Positions 45,187-53,612 of a stretch of 64,000 bases of DNA are shown here, piece by piece (the stretch's first letter is position 1; the number at the start of each line of letters is the position of its first letter). Both the position numbers and the translations under genes were made by a program. A model generated the notes under the pieces. That model was given only the letters and a program-made list of their open reading frames with translations. It did no database searches and was not told where the DNA came from. Origin of the DNA: Psychrosphaera sp. F3M07 (GTDB lineage: Bacteria; Pseudomonadota; Gammaproteobacteria; Enterobacterales; Alteromonadaceae); the NCBI RefSeq assembly GCF_018860345.1, contig NZ_JAHKPJ010000021.1:119173-183172 (forward strand), given 5' to 3'.

Positions 45187-45387
45187 ATGTGGGAATATAA
45201 AATTATAGATTCAGATAATGCAGAAAAGGGGGGCTTCTTAAAAGGAAGAACGGTTGAGCAGGCTGAGGCTTATTTAAATAGTCTAGGTGCTGAAGGTTGG
45301 GAGATTATAGATATTGATTTTCATATGGATCCTATGATGCCTGGTGGGCCAACCCACTTTCATGGCATTGCCAAACGAGCCAAGTAA
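45187..45387 (+). CDS. DUF4177-like small protein
   Basis: Protein of 66 residues with the DUF4177-type pattern: an opening WEYKIID strand, a helix that includes the near-invariant LNSLGAEGWEIIDID, and a final strand ending FHGIAKR. Function unknown. It stands alone with a good ATG context (AGGAAG), 134 bp after the Entner-Doudoroff operon terminator and 167 bp before the following membrane protein gene. Confidence 0.7.
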   Translation: MWEYKIIDSDNAEKGGFLKGRTVEQAEAYLNSLGAEGWEIIDIDFHMDPMMPGGPTHFHGIAKRAK

Positions 45388-45554
45388 TAAAATGCCGTAG
45401 TGTAACGGGTTAAGCAGTTAATAGTTAAACGTACTATTTTTCACGATGAAACTATTTATCTTATTTCCGAAATTCGAAACTTATCGTTGATATTTACCCT
45501 ATTGAAATAGTCAGTTATTATCCCGTTATAAATAAGAAAAATTATAAGTATTAT

Positions 45555-46670
45555 ATGGACATACCTTTGCGTATTTTAAGGGCGGCTGTGAAAGTTCGTC
45601 GCATTTTCAGAGTCATCAACCCGCTCCCATTCTTAGTTAATATTAAAACGCGATTTGTTAAATTTTGGCGTGTACTTAATTTTGCCCAACGTTGTTACTT
45701 TATTTCAGTGCTTGTAGCTTTACTGCTAATGTTCAACCTTGAAGAAGAAAGCTCTGCTGACCCACTTTTTGCTATTAGTTTATTATTTGCCGTTGTTGCG
45801 TTACTTGTTGAGTTTTGGCCTAAGTTTGTCATCATTTGGCACCATTTACTGGGTAAAACCATTATTGTTATTTTTTACGCAATTATGGCCAATTTCGCAT
45901 TAGCTAGTGCCGCGGGCATGGTCAATGAAGTCGCCGGAGTTAGTTCTAACATCTTGCCTTATAGCCATAATATGGCATTAATATTAAACATCCCTACTTG
46001 GTTTATGTTAACAAGCGTTTTAGCTCTGGTTGTTATTCAATTATTTATCCCGTTTTATTTAATATTACTTTTATTATTGAAACCATTTGGATTACACGGT
46101 ATTTGGCACCAAAAAGAATATCGTTTTGTGTTTACCACTGCAATGATCCGATATATCTGGTGTTCTGTATTATTAATAACTACGGTTGTCTTAAGCATAA
46201 ATAATGGCTTTATCAATCATACTACACCTGTGTTTGGTTCAGTTGTTGAAGGTTTTGTCAGTGGACATAAATACGCCAAAGCAGAGGGCTCCAGTAAAAA
46301 GGATGTTACTAGTATTAACGATATTGTTGAGCTAAAAGATGATAAAGCAAAGTCTATTGAAGAGAAACTTGATGAAGTTAAGGATGATACGCCATCATTC
46401 CTAAGTGTTAATCTTGCAGATGATGATTTATCAAACCAGATCTATCAAAAAAGTCTTGCCGTCGAATTAACGTTAAAAAAATTACTAGCAGAGTTTATCT
46501 ATTATTATGAGACTGATAGTTATTCAAGGTGTGAACATCCAGAGAATACAAAAGTCGTGGAATTGAATGATTATCAATTATTATTGATGCAAATTGATGA
46601 GAATGAAGCCATCGGATACAAATTTACGGTGATAGCGTGTAACAGTCCTGGCATCGGTTTGAAAAACTAA
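45555..46670 (+). CDS. hypothetical multi-pass membrane protein
   Basis: Unrecognised protein of 371 residues. The first half is membrane-embedded with about five hydrophobic helices (near residues 47-62, 70-88, 95-120, 143-178, 196-216); an arginine-rich N-terminus precedes the first. The second half (about 235-371) is charged and probably soluble, with an acidic lysine/aspartate-rich linker followed by a small domain with two cysteines. The last positive-charge balance suggests an N-in topology, but this was judged by eye. No neighbour gives a clue to function. Confidence 0.6.
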   Translation: MDIPLRILRAAVKVRRIFRVINPLPFLVNIKTRFVKFWRVLNFAQRCYFISVLVALLLMFNLEEESSADPLFAISLLFAVVALLVEFWPKFVIIWHHLLGKTIIVIFYAIMANFALASAAGMVNEVAGVSSNILPYSHNMALILNIPTWFMLTSVLALVVIQLFIPFYLILLLLLKPFGLHGIWHQKEYRFVFTTAMIRYIWCSVLLITTVVLSINNGFINHTTPVFGSVVEGFVSGHKYAKAEGSSKKDVTSINDIVELKDDKAKSIEEKLDEVKDDTPSFLSVNLADDDLSNQIYQKSLAVELTLKKLLAEFIYYYETDSYSRCEHPENTKVVELNDYQLLLMQIDENEAIGYKFTVIACNSPGIGLKN

Positions 46671-46706
46671 GTCGTTTATTTAGTGAACGACAATTGATCA
46701 TTAAAA

Positions 46707-46744
46707 ATTCTGATAAACGGACAGCAAAATTTGTTTATCAGAAT
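46707..46744. repeat. 12 bp intergenic inverted repeat
   Basis: ATTCTGATAAAC and GTTTATCAGAAT are perfect inverted copies separated by 14 bases. No T tract follows on either strand, so it is not a typical terminator. Confidence 0.6.
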
Positions 46745-46783
46745 CTATATAAAATTTGACTATGAGCTAATCAATTATAAACT

Positions 46784-46839
46784 TTACAGCTTACAGCTTA
46801 CAGCTTACAGCTTACAGCTTACAGCTTACAGCTTACGGC
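46784..46839. repeat. heptamer tandem repeat (TTACAGC)7 plus one variant
   Basis: Seven perfect copies of TTACAGC (46784-46832) are followed by one TTACGGC unit (46833-46839). The variant unit encodes the last codons and the TAA stop of the minus-strand mutarotase gene, so the array begins exactly at that stop codon. Confidence 0.95.
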
Positions 46840-47687
46840 TTAATCAACTGCACTAACTTATGAGCTTGTTGAGGTTGCAAGACTAAACCTTGAGTATTGG
46901 CCATCTCAATACAGATCATATTGGAATAACCTTGATCATCAAAATCCACCATGTTTTTAGCATTTTCTTGCCATGGATTCCAAACTACTATGGAGTCGTG
47001 TCCTTGACCTAGAATATCCATGTTTTTATTACCGTTGAGCAAAGTGACTTTATCTTGTGCGGTTAAATATACGCGATCAGTGTGTTCGGTTATAACGACA
47101 TCGCCGTCTTGAATCACTTCTGCGGCATTATCTAGTTTGTCTAAATAGCGGATTTGATTTAAACCAAGTACTTTATGGTCGTTAACGTTATCAAGAGCAA
47201 AATAAGTATGTATGGCTTGCGATAATGGTTTTGCTTCAGTTGATGTATTTGTAGTTGTTAATTCAATTGATACGGTATCTGCAAAAACATAACGCACCTG
47301 AACATCCAACCCTAGTGATTGGCTTAGTTCTTTTGTTAAGTTTGGCTGCATAATCATTTCAACACTCGTATCTGATTCTACAACATTTATTAGCGACCAT
47401 GGAACAGAACGAATATAACCATGTTGCGGTTCACCAACAAAATCACCTTGTGCAGGGCCAAACCAAGGCCAGCACAAAGGAACGCCTCCTCTTATAGGTT
47501 TGCTGCCATCTAAAGGTGAAGATTCAGACAGCCACAATAAATTTTGTGGTTCATTTTGGTTATCTTTAGGAGTAAAACTCAATAATTGCCCACCAAACTC
47601 TGAGATTGTGGCGGCGAACTTAGGATGTTCGATTTTGTAATAAACACACGAGTTAAGTGTTTCTTTACTAACAAATTGGTTGTTCAT
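46833..47687 (-). CDS. yeaD: D-hexose-6-phosphate mutarotase (YeaD-like)
   Basis: Aldose-1-epimerase-fold protein that interconverts alpha and beta anomers of glucose-6-phosphate, 284 residues. Recognised by FGGQLLSFTPK, the GGVPLCWPWFGP segment, HGYIRSVPW, and the catalytic ALxHTYF-type segment read as AIHTYFAL. The ATG at 47687 is chosen because the longer frame (to 47759) would run through the gapA terminator. It follows gapA on the same strand, as yeaD follows gapA in E. coli. Confidence 0.9.
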   Translation of the reverse strand: MNNQFVSKETLNSCVYYKIEHPKFAATISEFGGQLLSFTPKDNQNEPQNLLWLSESSPLDGSKPIRGGVPLCWPWFGPAQGDFVGEPQHGYIRSVPWSLINVVESDTSVEMIMQPNLTKELSQSLGLDVQVRYVFADTVSIELTTTNTSTEAKPLSQAIHTYFALDNVNDHKVLGLNQIRYLDKLDNAAEVIQDGDVVITEHTDRVYLTAQDKVTLLNGNKNMDILGQGHDSIVVWNPWQENAKNMVDFDDQGYSNMICIEMANTQGLVLQPQQAHKLVQLIKP

Positions 47688-47741
47688 GTTTGCTCTTATT
47701 TTCTCTGGTATTAATTGGGAGAGGGCGATGAAACGCAGTAA

Positions 47742-47771
47742 AACAAAAAAGGTGGCCATAAGCCACCTTTA
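47742..47771 (-). terminator. terminator between gapA and the mutarotase gene
   Basis: On the minus strand AAAGGTGGC - TTATG - GCCACCTTT is followed by a T tract; it ends gapA transcripts 43 bases after the stop codon. Confidence 0.8.
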
Positions 47772-47813
47772 CTAGATTGAAACAAGAGCAAACTCTTATT
47801 CCTTAAACACAAG

Positions 47814-48821
47814 TTACTTCATTAAAAGTACAGCGTTGTCTAACATGCGGTTTGAGAAACCCCATTCATTGTCATACCAGCTCATTACTTTAACTAAACG
47901 ACCAATAACGCGTGTTTCTGTCGCATCAAAGTTTGAAGAGTAAGGGATGTGGTTAAAGTCTACAGATACTAAAGGCTCGTCATTTACTGCTAATACTTCA
48001 GCTAATGGACCGCCAGCGGCAACCGCTTTACGAATAGTTTCGTTAACTTCTTCAACCGTTGTGTCTTTCTTAGCAATAAACGTTAAATCTACAAGCGATA
48101 CGTTTAATACTGGAACACGTACTGATAAACCGTCAACTTTACCTGCTAACTCAGGAACCACTAAACCTACAGCGGCAGCAGCACCTGTTTTAGTTGGGAT
48201 CATAGACATTGCCGCTGCACGAGCACGACGTAAGTCTGTGTGATATACGTCACTTAAACGTTGGTCATTAGTATAAGCGTGGATGGTATTCATCAAACCT
48301 GATTCAATACCAATCTCGTCATTTAACACTTTAGCAAACGGTGCAAGACAGTTAGTTGTACAAGATGCGTTTGAGATTACCGTCATATCAGACGTGATGT
48401 CTTCGTGGTTAACACCGTAAACGATAGTTGCATCAACACCTTTAGCAGGAGCAGAGATGATAACTTTTTTCGCGCCCGCATCAATGTGTGCACTTGCAGC
48501 GTCTTTCGATTGGAAAATACCTGTACATTCAAAAACAACGTCTACGTTTAATTCTTTCCAAGGTAAGTCAGCTGGGTTTCTTTCTGACGTTACTTTGATT
48601 AAATCACCATTAACAGTAATAGTGTCATCTGTATTTTCTACTTTAGCGTTAAAACGACCGTGTGCCGTATCATATTTTAAAAGGTGAGCATTAATATTAG
48701 CATCGCCTAAATCATTAATTGCTACGATTTTTAAATCGTAATTTTTTTCTGATTCATACAAAGCTCGTAATATATTTCTACCAATTCTTCCAAAACCGTT
48801 GATTGCTACGCGAATAGTCAT
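47814..48821 (-). CDS. gapA: glyceraldehyde-3-phosphate dehydrogenase (type I)
   Basis: Glycolytic NAD-dependent GAPDH of 335 residues. The dinucleotide-binding [15 protein letters not shown] opens the protein, and the catalytic cysteine is in [12 protein letters not shown]; the classic [24 protein letters not shown] segment follows. An ATG start. It processes the glyceraldehyde-3-phosphate released by Eda. A HexR-like palindrome lies 37 bases before the start codon, tying its expression to the Entner-Doudoroff operon. Confidence 0.95.
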   Translation of the reverse strand: MTIRVAINGFGRIGRNILRALYESEKNYDLKIVAINDLGDANINAHLLKYDTAHGRFNAKVENTDDTITVNGDLIKVTSERNPADLPWKELNVDVVFECTGIFQSKDAASAHIDAGAKKVIISAPAKGVDATIVYGVNHEDITSDMTVISNASCTTNCLAPFAKVLNDEIGIESGLMNTIHAYTNDQRLSDVYHTDLRRARAAAMSMIPTKTGAAAAVGLVVPELAGKVDGLSVRVPVLNVSLVDLTFIAKKDTTVEEVNETIRKAVAAGGPLAEVLAVNDEPLVSVDFNHIPYSSNFDATETRVIGRLVKVMSWYDNEWGFSNRMLDNAVLLMK

Positions 48822-48858
48822 AGTTATACCTGTTAATGATGTTATACAATTTCAAATT

Positions 48859-48873
48859 GGTAATAAAATTACA
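48859..48873 (-). promoter_or_regulatory. HexR-like operator upstream of gapA
   Basis: On the plus strand GGTAATAAAATTACA, 13 of 15 matches to the HexR consensus, at nearly the same distance from the start codon as the sites at zwf and pykA. Confidence 0.6.
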
Positions 48874-49073
48874 TCCATTGAGTCATAAAGTAAAGTAAAA
48901 TGGCAAATAAATAAGGGGAAGTTTTTTTATGCAAACGTATGTAGTGGTAAAGGACGATAAAGTGCTTTTATAGTTACCCCGAAAGTAAATACAATTGAGC
49001 TAATCAATAAATCATTGAAAGACAATTTTCTTTAATGGTTTTGCCAAATTCGTAGTCGTTAATAGGAATAAGA

Positions 49074-51287
49074 ATGCACGCTTCTTTAATTGAACATTTA
49101 GTTCAAGCCCGCGGGATAGAGTCCGAATATACAGATGCATGGGGTAAACAATCTTTCATAAAGTCTGAATCAAAACAGAAAATATTAGCGGCTATGGGTT
49201 ATCCAATTGATGACGAAGACGCTTTAGTTAATATGGTTAATGCTGAAACAGAAGCGTCTTGGTTTACTATTGTTGAGCCAGCATCGATTTACCGTCAAGG
49301 TCAACACAACGTTTTACACTTTAAATTACCAATTGATTTTGCCAACGATGAACTGCATATCGTTATTAAGCAAAATGGTAAAATCTGCAAGAAGCTAAAA
49401 TTTGTTCCAATAGATCAAGAGTTACTCGGTGCATTTGAAGTCCGAGACATGGAAATTCAACATTATGCATTACCTGTCGATTTTGATTTGGCGATTGGTT
49501 ATTACCAATTAGATTTATTAGAACCGGGTATTGAAGAACCACTTGGCTCAGGGTCATTGATCATCGCGCCAGAGTCTTGTTATAAACAGCCGGCGTTGGA
49601 ACAAGGTAAAAAGTTATGGGGTCCTAGCGTACAACTTTACTGTGTTCGCAGTAAACATAATTGGGGCGTTGGTGACTTTTCGGATTTAAAATATTTAATT
49701 GAAAAAGTAGCACAACGAGGTGCTGATTTTGTTGGATTAAATCCAATACACGCCTTGTATCCTAATAACCCGGATTCTTGTAGCCCATATAGTCCATCGT
49801 CGCGTCGTTGGTTAAACGTCATTTATATAGATGTGCAACAAGTGACGGGTTACGAAGAATGTTTAGTAACACAAAAACTGGTTAATTCAGACGCGTTTCA
49901 AACTCAACTTAATGCTGCCAAGTCCGTTACCGAGGTTGATTATGCTTCTGTGATGGATTTAAAGTTAAAAGCACTAAAACCGCTTTATCAACATTTTGTT
50001 AAACATGAAATCGCAAACAATTCAGACCTTGCTAAAAAGTTTGCTGAGTTTAAATTAAATGGCGAGGAAAGTTTAATACAAGCGGCAACCTATGACGCGA
50101 TACAAGATAAGTTTAAAGCCGACGGTCGTTTCATTGGTGACAATTGGGGTTGGCCTGTATGGCCACAAGAGTTTCAAGATTACGACTCAGCCACCGTTGT
50201 TAAGTTTAAACAAGATAATGCCGAATTAGTCGATTTTTATGCTTATTTACAATTTGTTGCTTTTACTCAACTAGAAGAAGTCAACGAGTTCAGTAAAGCA
50301 CAAGGTATGGCCATGGGGACTTACCGTGATTTAGCCGTTGGTGTCAGTGAAGGCAGTACTGAAATTTGGGCAAATAAAGACTTATATTGTACTGACGTCA
50401 GTGTCGGCGCTCCACCAGATGTATTAGGTCCGTTAGGCCAAAGCTGGGGTTTACCACCAATGGATCCTATCAAGCTTTATCAACAAGGTTATCAACCGAT
50501 TATTGATCTATTCCGTTCTAATATGCATGCCTGTGGCGCATTACGAATTGATCATGTTATGGCATTATTAAGATTGTGGTGGGTTCCAAAAGGCGACACC
50601 GCAAAAGAAGGGACTTATGTTTATTACCCTGTTGATGAATTGCTGGCGATACTTGCATTAGAAAGTCATTTAAATCAATGTTCAATCATTGGTGAAGATT
50701 TAGGTACAGTGCCTGAAGATATTACGGGTAAGCTGCAAGAGAACGGAATTCACTCTTACAAAGTATTTTTCTTTGAACAAGCGGCTGATGGTGGGTTTTA
50801 TTCACCAGAACATTACCTTGAGCAATCAATGGCCACATTAACCACGCATGATATGCCAACTTTAATTGGCTATTGGCACTGTAAAGATTTAGAGCTTGGC
50901 AAAGAGCTTGGACTGTATTCAGGTGATGAGTTAATGCAAAGCTTATACGGCGACCGTATTAGAGATAAACAAGCCATTTTAAATACCTTACATGGTCATC
51001 ATTCAATACCAGAACATATCGGTCACGACGCAAATACAGTGGGGATGACACAAGAATTAAATTACGGTATGCAAATTCATATGGCAAAGGGACAAGCCGC
51101 TTTGTTAAGTTTACAGCTAGAAGATTGGTTGCAAATGGACAAACCGGTTAATATTCCAGGTACGAGTGATGAATACCCAAATTGGCGTCGTAAATTAACT
51201 ATGGACTTAGAAGACATATTCAGTGTTAATGAAATAAACCATTTAACTGATGAATTAACCAAAGCCAGAAAACAAGCGTCAAAATAA
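49074..51287 (+). CDS. malQ: 4-alpha-glucanotransferase
   Basis: Amylomaltase of glycoside hydrolase family 77, 737 residues, which disproportionates maltodextrins and releases glucose. An N-terminal extension of about 150 residues precedes the catalytic barrel, as in E. coli MalQ. Catalytic nucleophile region GALRIDHVMAL, acid/base IGEDLGTVP and the LTTHDMPTL segment are intact. First gene of malQ-glgB-glgX; glucose released could enter glk-zwf. ATG start. Confidence 0.95.
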   Translation: MHASLIEHLVQARGIESEYTDAWGKQSFIKSESKQKILAAMGYPIDDEDALVNMVNAETEASWFTIVEPASIYRQGQHNVLHFKLPIDFANDELHIVIKQNGKICKKLKFVPIDQELLGAFEVRDMEIQHYALPVDFDLAIGYYQLDLLEPGIEEPLGSGSLIIAPESCYKQPALEQGKKLWGPSVQLYCVRSKHNWGVGDFSDLKYLIEKVAQRGADFVGLNPIHALYPNNPDSCSPYSPSSRRWLNVIYIDVQQVTGYEECLVTQKLVNSDAFQTQLNAAKSVTEVDYASVMDLKLKALKPLYQHFVKHEIANNSDLAKKFAEFKLNGEESLIQAATYDAIQDKFKADGRFIGDNWGWPVWPQEFQDYDSATVVKFKQDNAELVDFYAYLQFVAFTQLEEVNEFSKAQGMAMGTYRDLAVGVSEGSTEIWANKDLYCTDVSVGAPPDVLGPLGQSWGLPPMDPIKLYQQGYQPIIDLFRSNMHACGALRIDHVMALLRLWWVPKGDTAKEGTYVYYPVDELLAILALESHLNQCSIIGEDLGTVPEDITGKLQENGIHSYKVFFFEQAADGGFYSPEHYLEQSMATLTTHDMPTLIGYWHCKDLELGKELGLYSGDELMQSLYGDRIRDKQAILNTLHGHHSIPEHIGHDANTVGMTQELNYGMQIHMAKGQAALLSLQLEDWLQMDKPVNIPGTSDEYPNWRRKLTMDLEDIFSVNEINHLTDELTKARKQASK

Positions 51288-51398
51288 ATACAAATTAAGA
51301 TAGATAAATTTGATTTAAATAGTTAATACTAAATATGGTTTTTAGTATTAACTTTGTTTATTTGTTCACTATGTTTTTAATCACAAACAGGATCTAAG

Positions 51399-53591
51399 AT
51401 GAACCCAAGTGAGTTAGCCAGTACATTATCTAATGCCAATGTTACCAATCCGTTTTCTTATTTAGGTTTATCTGAAAATACCCAAGGCAAAGGGCTCATT
51501 GTTAGGGCATGGTTCCCTAGTGCCACCAATGTTGAGTTAATCGAATTTTCTAAAGATCGAAGTTTAGGTCAATTAACACAAGTTGAACAAAGTGGTTTAT
51601 TTGAATTGGTATTACCAAGAAGAAAAAATCATTTTAATTACCGTTTTAACGTAAGTTATGCCGACAGCTCAAATGTGGTGATAGACCCATATCAATTTAA
51701 GCAAGATGCATTTTATGCTGTTCATTACCTTTCCCACCAACCAGAGAATATATATCAACAATTAGGTGCACAGTTAACCCAATTAACTGTTGGTAAAAAA
51801 GTATTGAATGCCACTCGTTTTGCTGTTTTTGCCCCTAATGCTTCCACATGTAGTTTAATCGGCGACTTTAATCATTGGGATGGTCGTCAATTACCAATGG
51901 AAAAAACACAATGTGGTCACTTTGTCATAGTGGTACCAGAGCTGGAGGCCGGTGTTAAGTATAAGTTTGAACTCAAAGATCAACATGGTCACAACTTACC
52001 GCACAAATCAGACCCGGTCGGTTTTTACCAAGATCAGTACCCGTCATTTGCCTCTATTGTTTATGATCATAATGAATATCAGTGGCAAGATGAAAAGTGG
52101 CTAACTCGCAAAGAACAAGACTATGTGCATAAGCCTATGGCTATCTATGAGGTGCATTTAGGTTCTTGGCGCATGAAAGAAGTGGATGGCGAATTTGTAC
52201 CGCTTTCTTATCTTGAAATGATTGATCAGCTTATTCCTTATGTAAAAGAAATGGGATACACCCATATTGAAGTGTTACCAGTATCAGAACATCCATTCAC
52301 TGGCTCTTGGGGTTATCAACCAACCGCTATGTTTGCTCCGACCTCTCGTTTTGGTGACCCTGATCAGTTTAAGGCATTTGTTGATGCCTGCCACCAAAGT
52401 GACATTGGTATTATTATCGATTGGGTTCCAGCACATTTTCCAGAAGATCCGCACGGCTTAGCACGTTTTGATGGGACTCATGTTTATGAATATGATGATC
52501 CACGTAAAGGCTGGCATCCTGATTGGAATTCGTGCATTTACGACTTTGGTAAAGACACCGTTAGACAATTTTTAGTATCAACAGCCTTGTACTGGTTGGA
52601 TAAATTCCATATTGACGCACTACGCGTAGATGCAGTCGCTTCGATGTTGTACCTAGATTATTCTCGCGAAGATGGAGAGTGGATACCTAATGTAGACGGT
52701 GGCAATCATAACTATGAAGCCATAAGTTTATTACGTTGGATGAACGACGAAGTTCATAGTAAACATCCAAATGCGTTAACCATCGCAGAAGAATCTACGT
52801 CATTTCCAAAAGTCTCTCATCCTACCCAATACGGTGGTTTAGGTTTTGATTTTAAATGGAACATGGGGTGGATGCATGACTCATTAACGTATGTGAGTAA
52901 AGATCCGGCTTACCGTAATTATCATCATAACGACATCACTTTTGCCATGGTATATAACTACGATGAACATTTTGTGTTACCAATTTCTCACGATGAAGTG
53001 GTACATGGAAAAGGCTCGTTATTAAGAAAAATGCCGGGTGATGAATGGCAACAAGCGGCAAATCAACGGTGTTATGCTGCGTTTATGTATGCCCATCCGG
53101 GTAAAAAATTAAACTTTATGGGTAATGAAATCGCACAAGTAAAAGAGTGGGATCATAACTCCAGCATTAATTGGCATTTGTTAGCGAATGAAAAACATCA
53201 AGGTATGCAAAACGTTTATAAAGATTTAAATCATTTATATTGTGAACATGCGCCATTACACCAGTTAGATCATGAACACGCAGGGTTTGAATGGTTAGAT
53301 CACCAAGATGCAGAACAAAGTGTATTAGCGTTTGCCAGAAAAGATAAAGACGGTAACGAAATCATAGTGATCAGTAACTTCACACCAATTCCACGTGATT
53401 ATTATCGTGTAGGTGTGACGAATCCTGGGCGATATAAAGTATTATTAAATTCAGATAGTGAATACTACTGGGGCAGTAATTATTCGACAGGACTTGAGCT
53501 CGTGACCGAATGTATGGGCTGGCAGGGCAAAGAGCATAGTTTGTTAATTAACTTGCCGCCTCTCTCAACCTTATATATCACGCTAACGTAA
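51399..53591 (+). CDS. glgB: 1,4-alpha-glucan branching enzyme
   Basis: GH13 branching enzyme of 730 residues that introduces alpha-1,6 branches into glycogen. It has an N-terminal N1 region and CBM48 (FAVFAPNASTCSLIGDFNHWDGR near residue 150), the catalytic barrel with nucleophile DALRVDAVASM, acid/base TIAEEST, and SHDEVVHGKGSL, and a C-terminal all-beta domain. Length matches the family. It follows malQ by 111 bp and precedes glgX by 21 bp. Confidence 0.95.
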   Translation: MNPSELASTLSNANVTNPFSYLGLSENTQGKGLIVRAWFPSATNVELIEFSKDRSLGQLTQVEQSGLFELVLPRRKNHFNYRFNVSYADSSNVVIDPYQFKQDAFYAVHYLSHQPENIYQQLGAQLTQLTVGKKVLNATRFAVFAPNASTCSLIGDFNHWDGRQLPMEKTQCGHFVIVVPELEAGVKYKFELKDQHGHNLPHKSDPVGFYQDQYPSFASIVYDHNEYQWQDEKWLTRKEQDYVHKPMAIYEVHLGSWRMKEVDGEFVPLSYLEMIDQLIPYVKEMGYTHIEVLPVSEHPFTGSWGYQPTAMFAPTSRFGDPDQFKAFVDACHQSDIGIIIDWVPAHFPEDPHGLARFDGTHVYEYDDPRKGWHPDWNSCIYDFGKDTVRQFLVSTALYWLDKFHIDALRVDAVASMLYLDYSREDGEWIPNVDGGNHNYEAISLLRWMNDEVHSKHPNALTIAEESTSFPKVSHPTQYGGLGFDFKWNMGWMHDSLTYVSKDPAYRNYHHNDITFAMVYNYDEHFVLPISHDEVVHGKGSLLRKMPGDEWQQAANQRCYAAFMYAHPGKKLNFMGNEIAQVKEWDHNSSINWHLLANEKHQGMQNVYKDLNHLYCEHAPLHQLDHEHAGFEWLDHQDAEQSVLAFARKDKDGNEIIVISNFTPIPRDYYRVGVTNPGRYKVLLNSDSEYYWGSNYSTGLELVTECMGWQGKEHSLLINLPPLSTLYITLT

Positions 53592-53612
53592 CTCAGTGTA
53601 AATAGGTTATTA

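Noticed and set aside
46784-46839. CRISPR-like array
   Set aside because: The repeat is a 7 bp direct tandem unit with no spacers.
47688-47759. Longer N-terminus for the mutarotase gene
   Set aside because: It would cross the gapA terminator and add a hydrophobic segment absent from the family.
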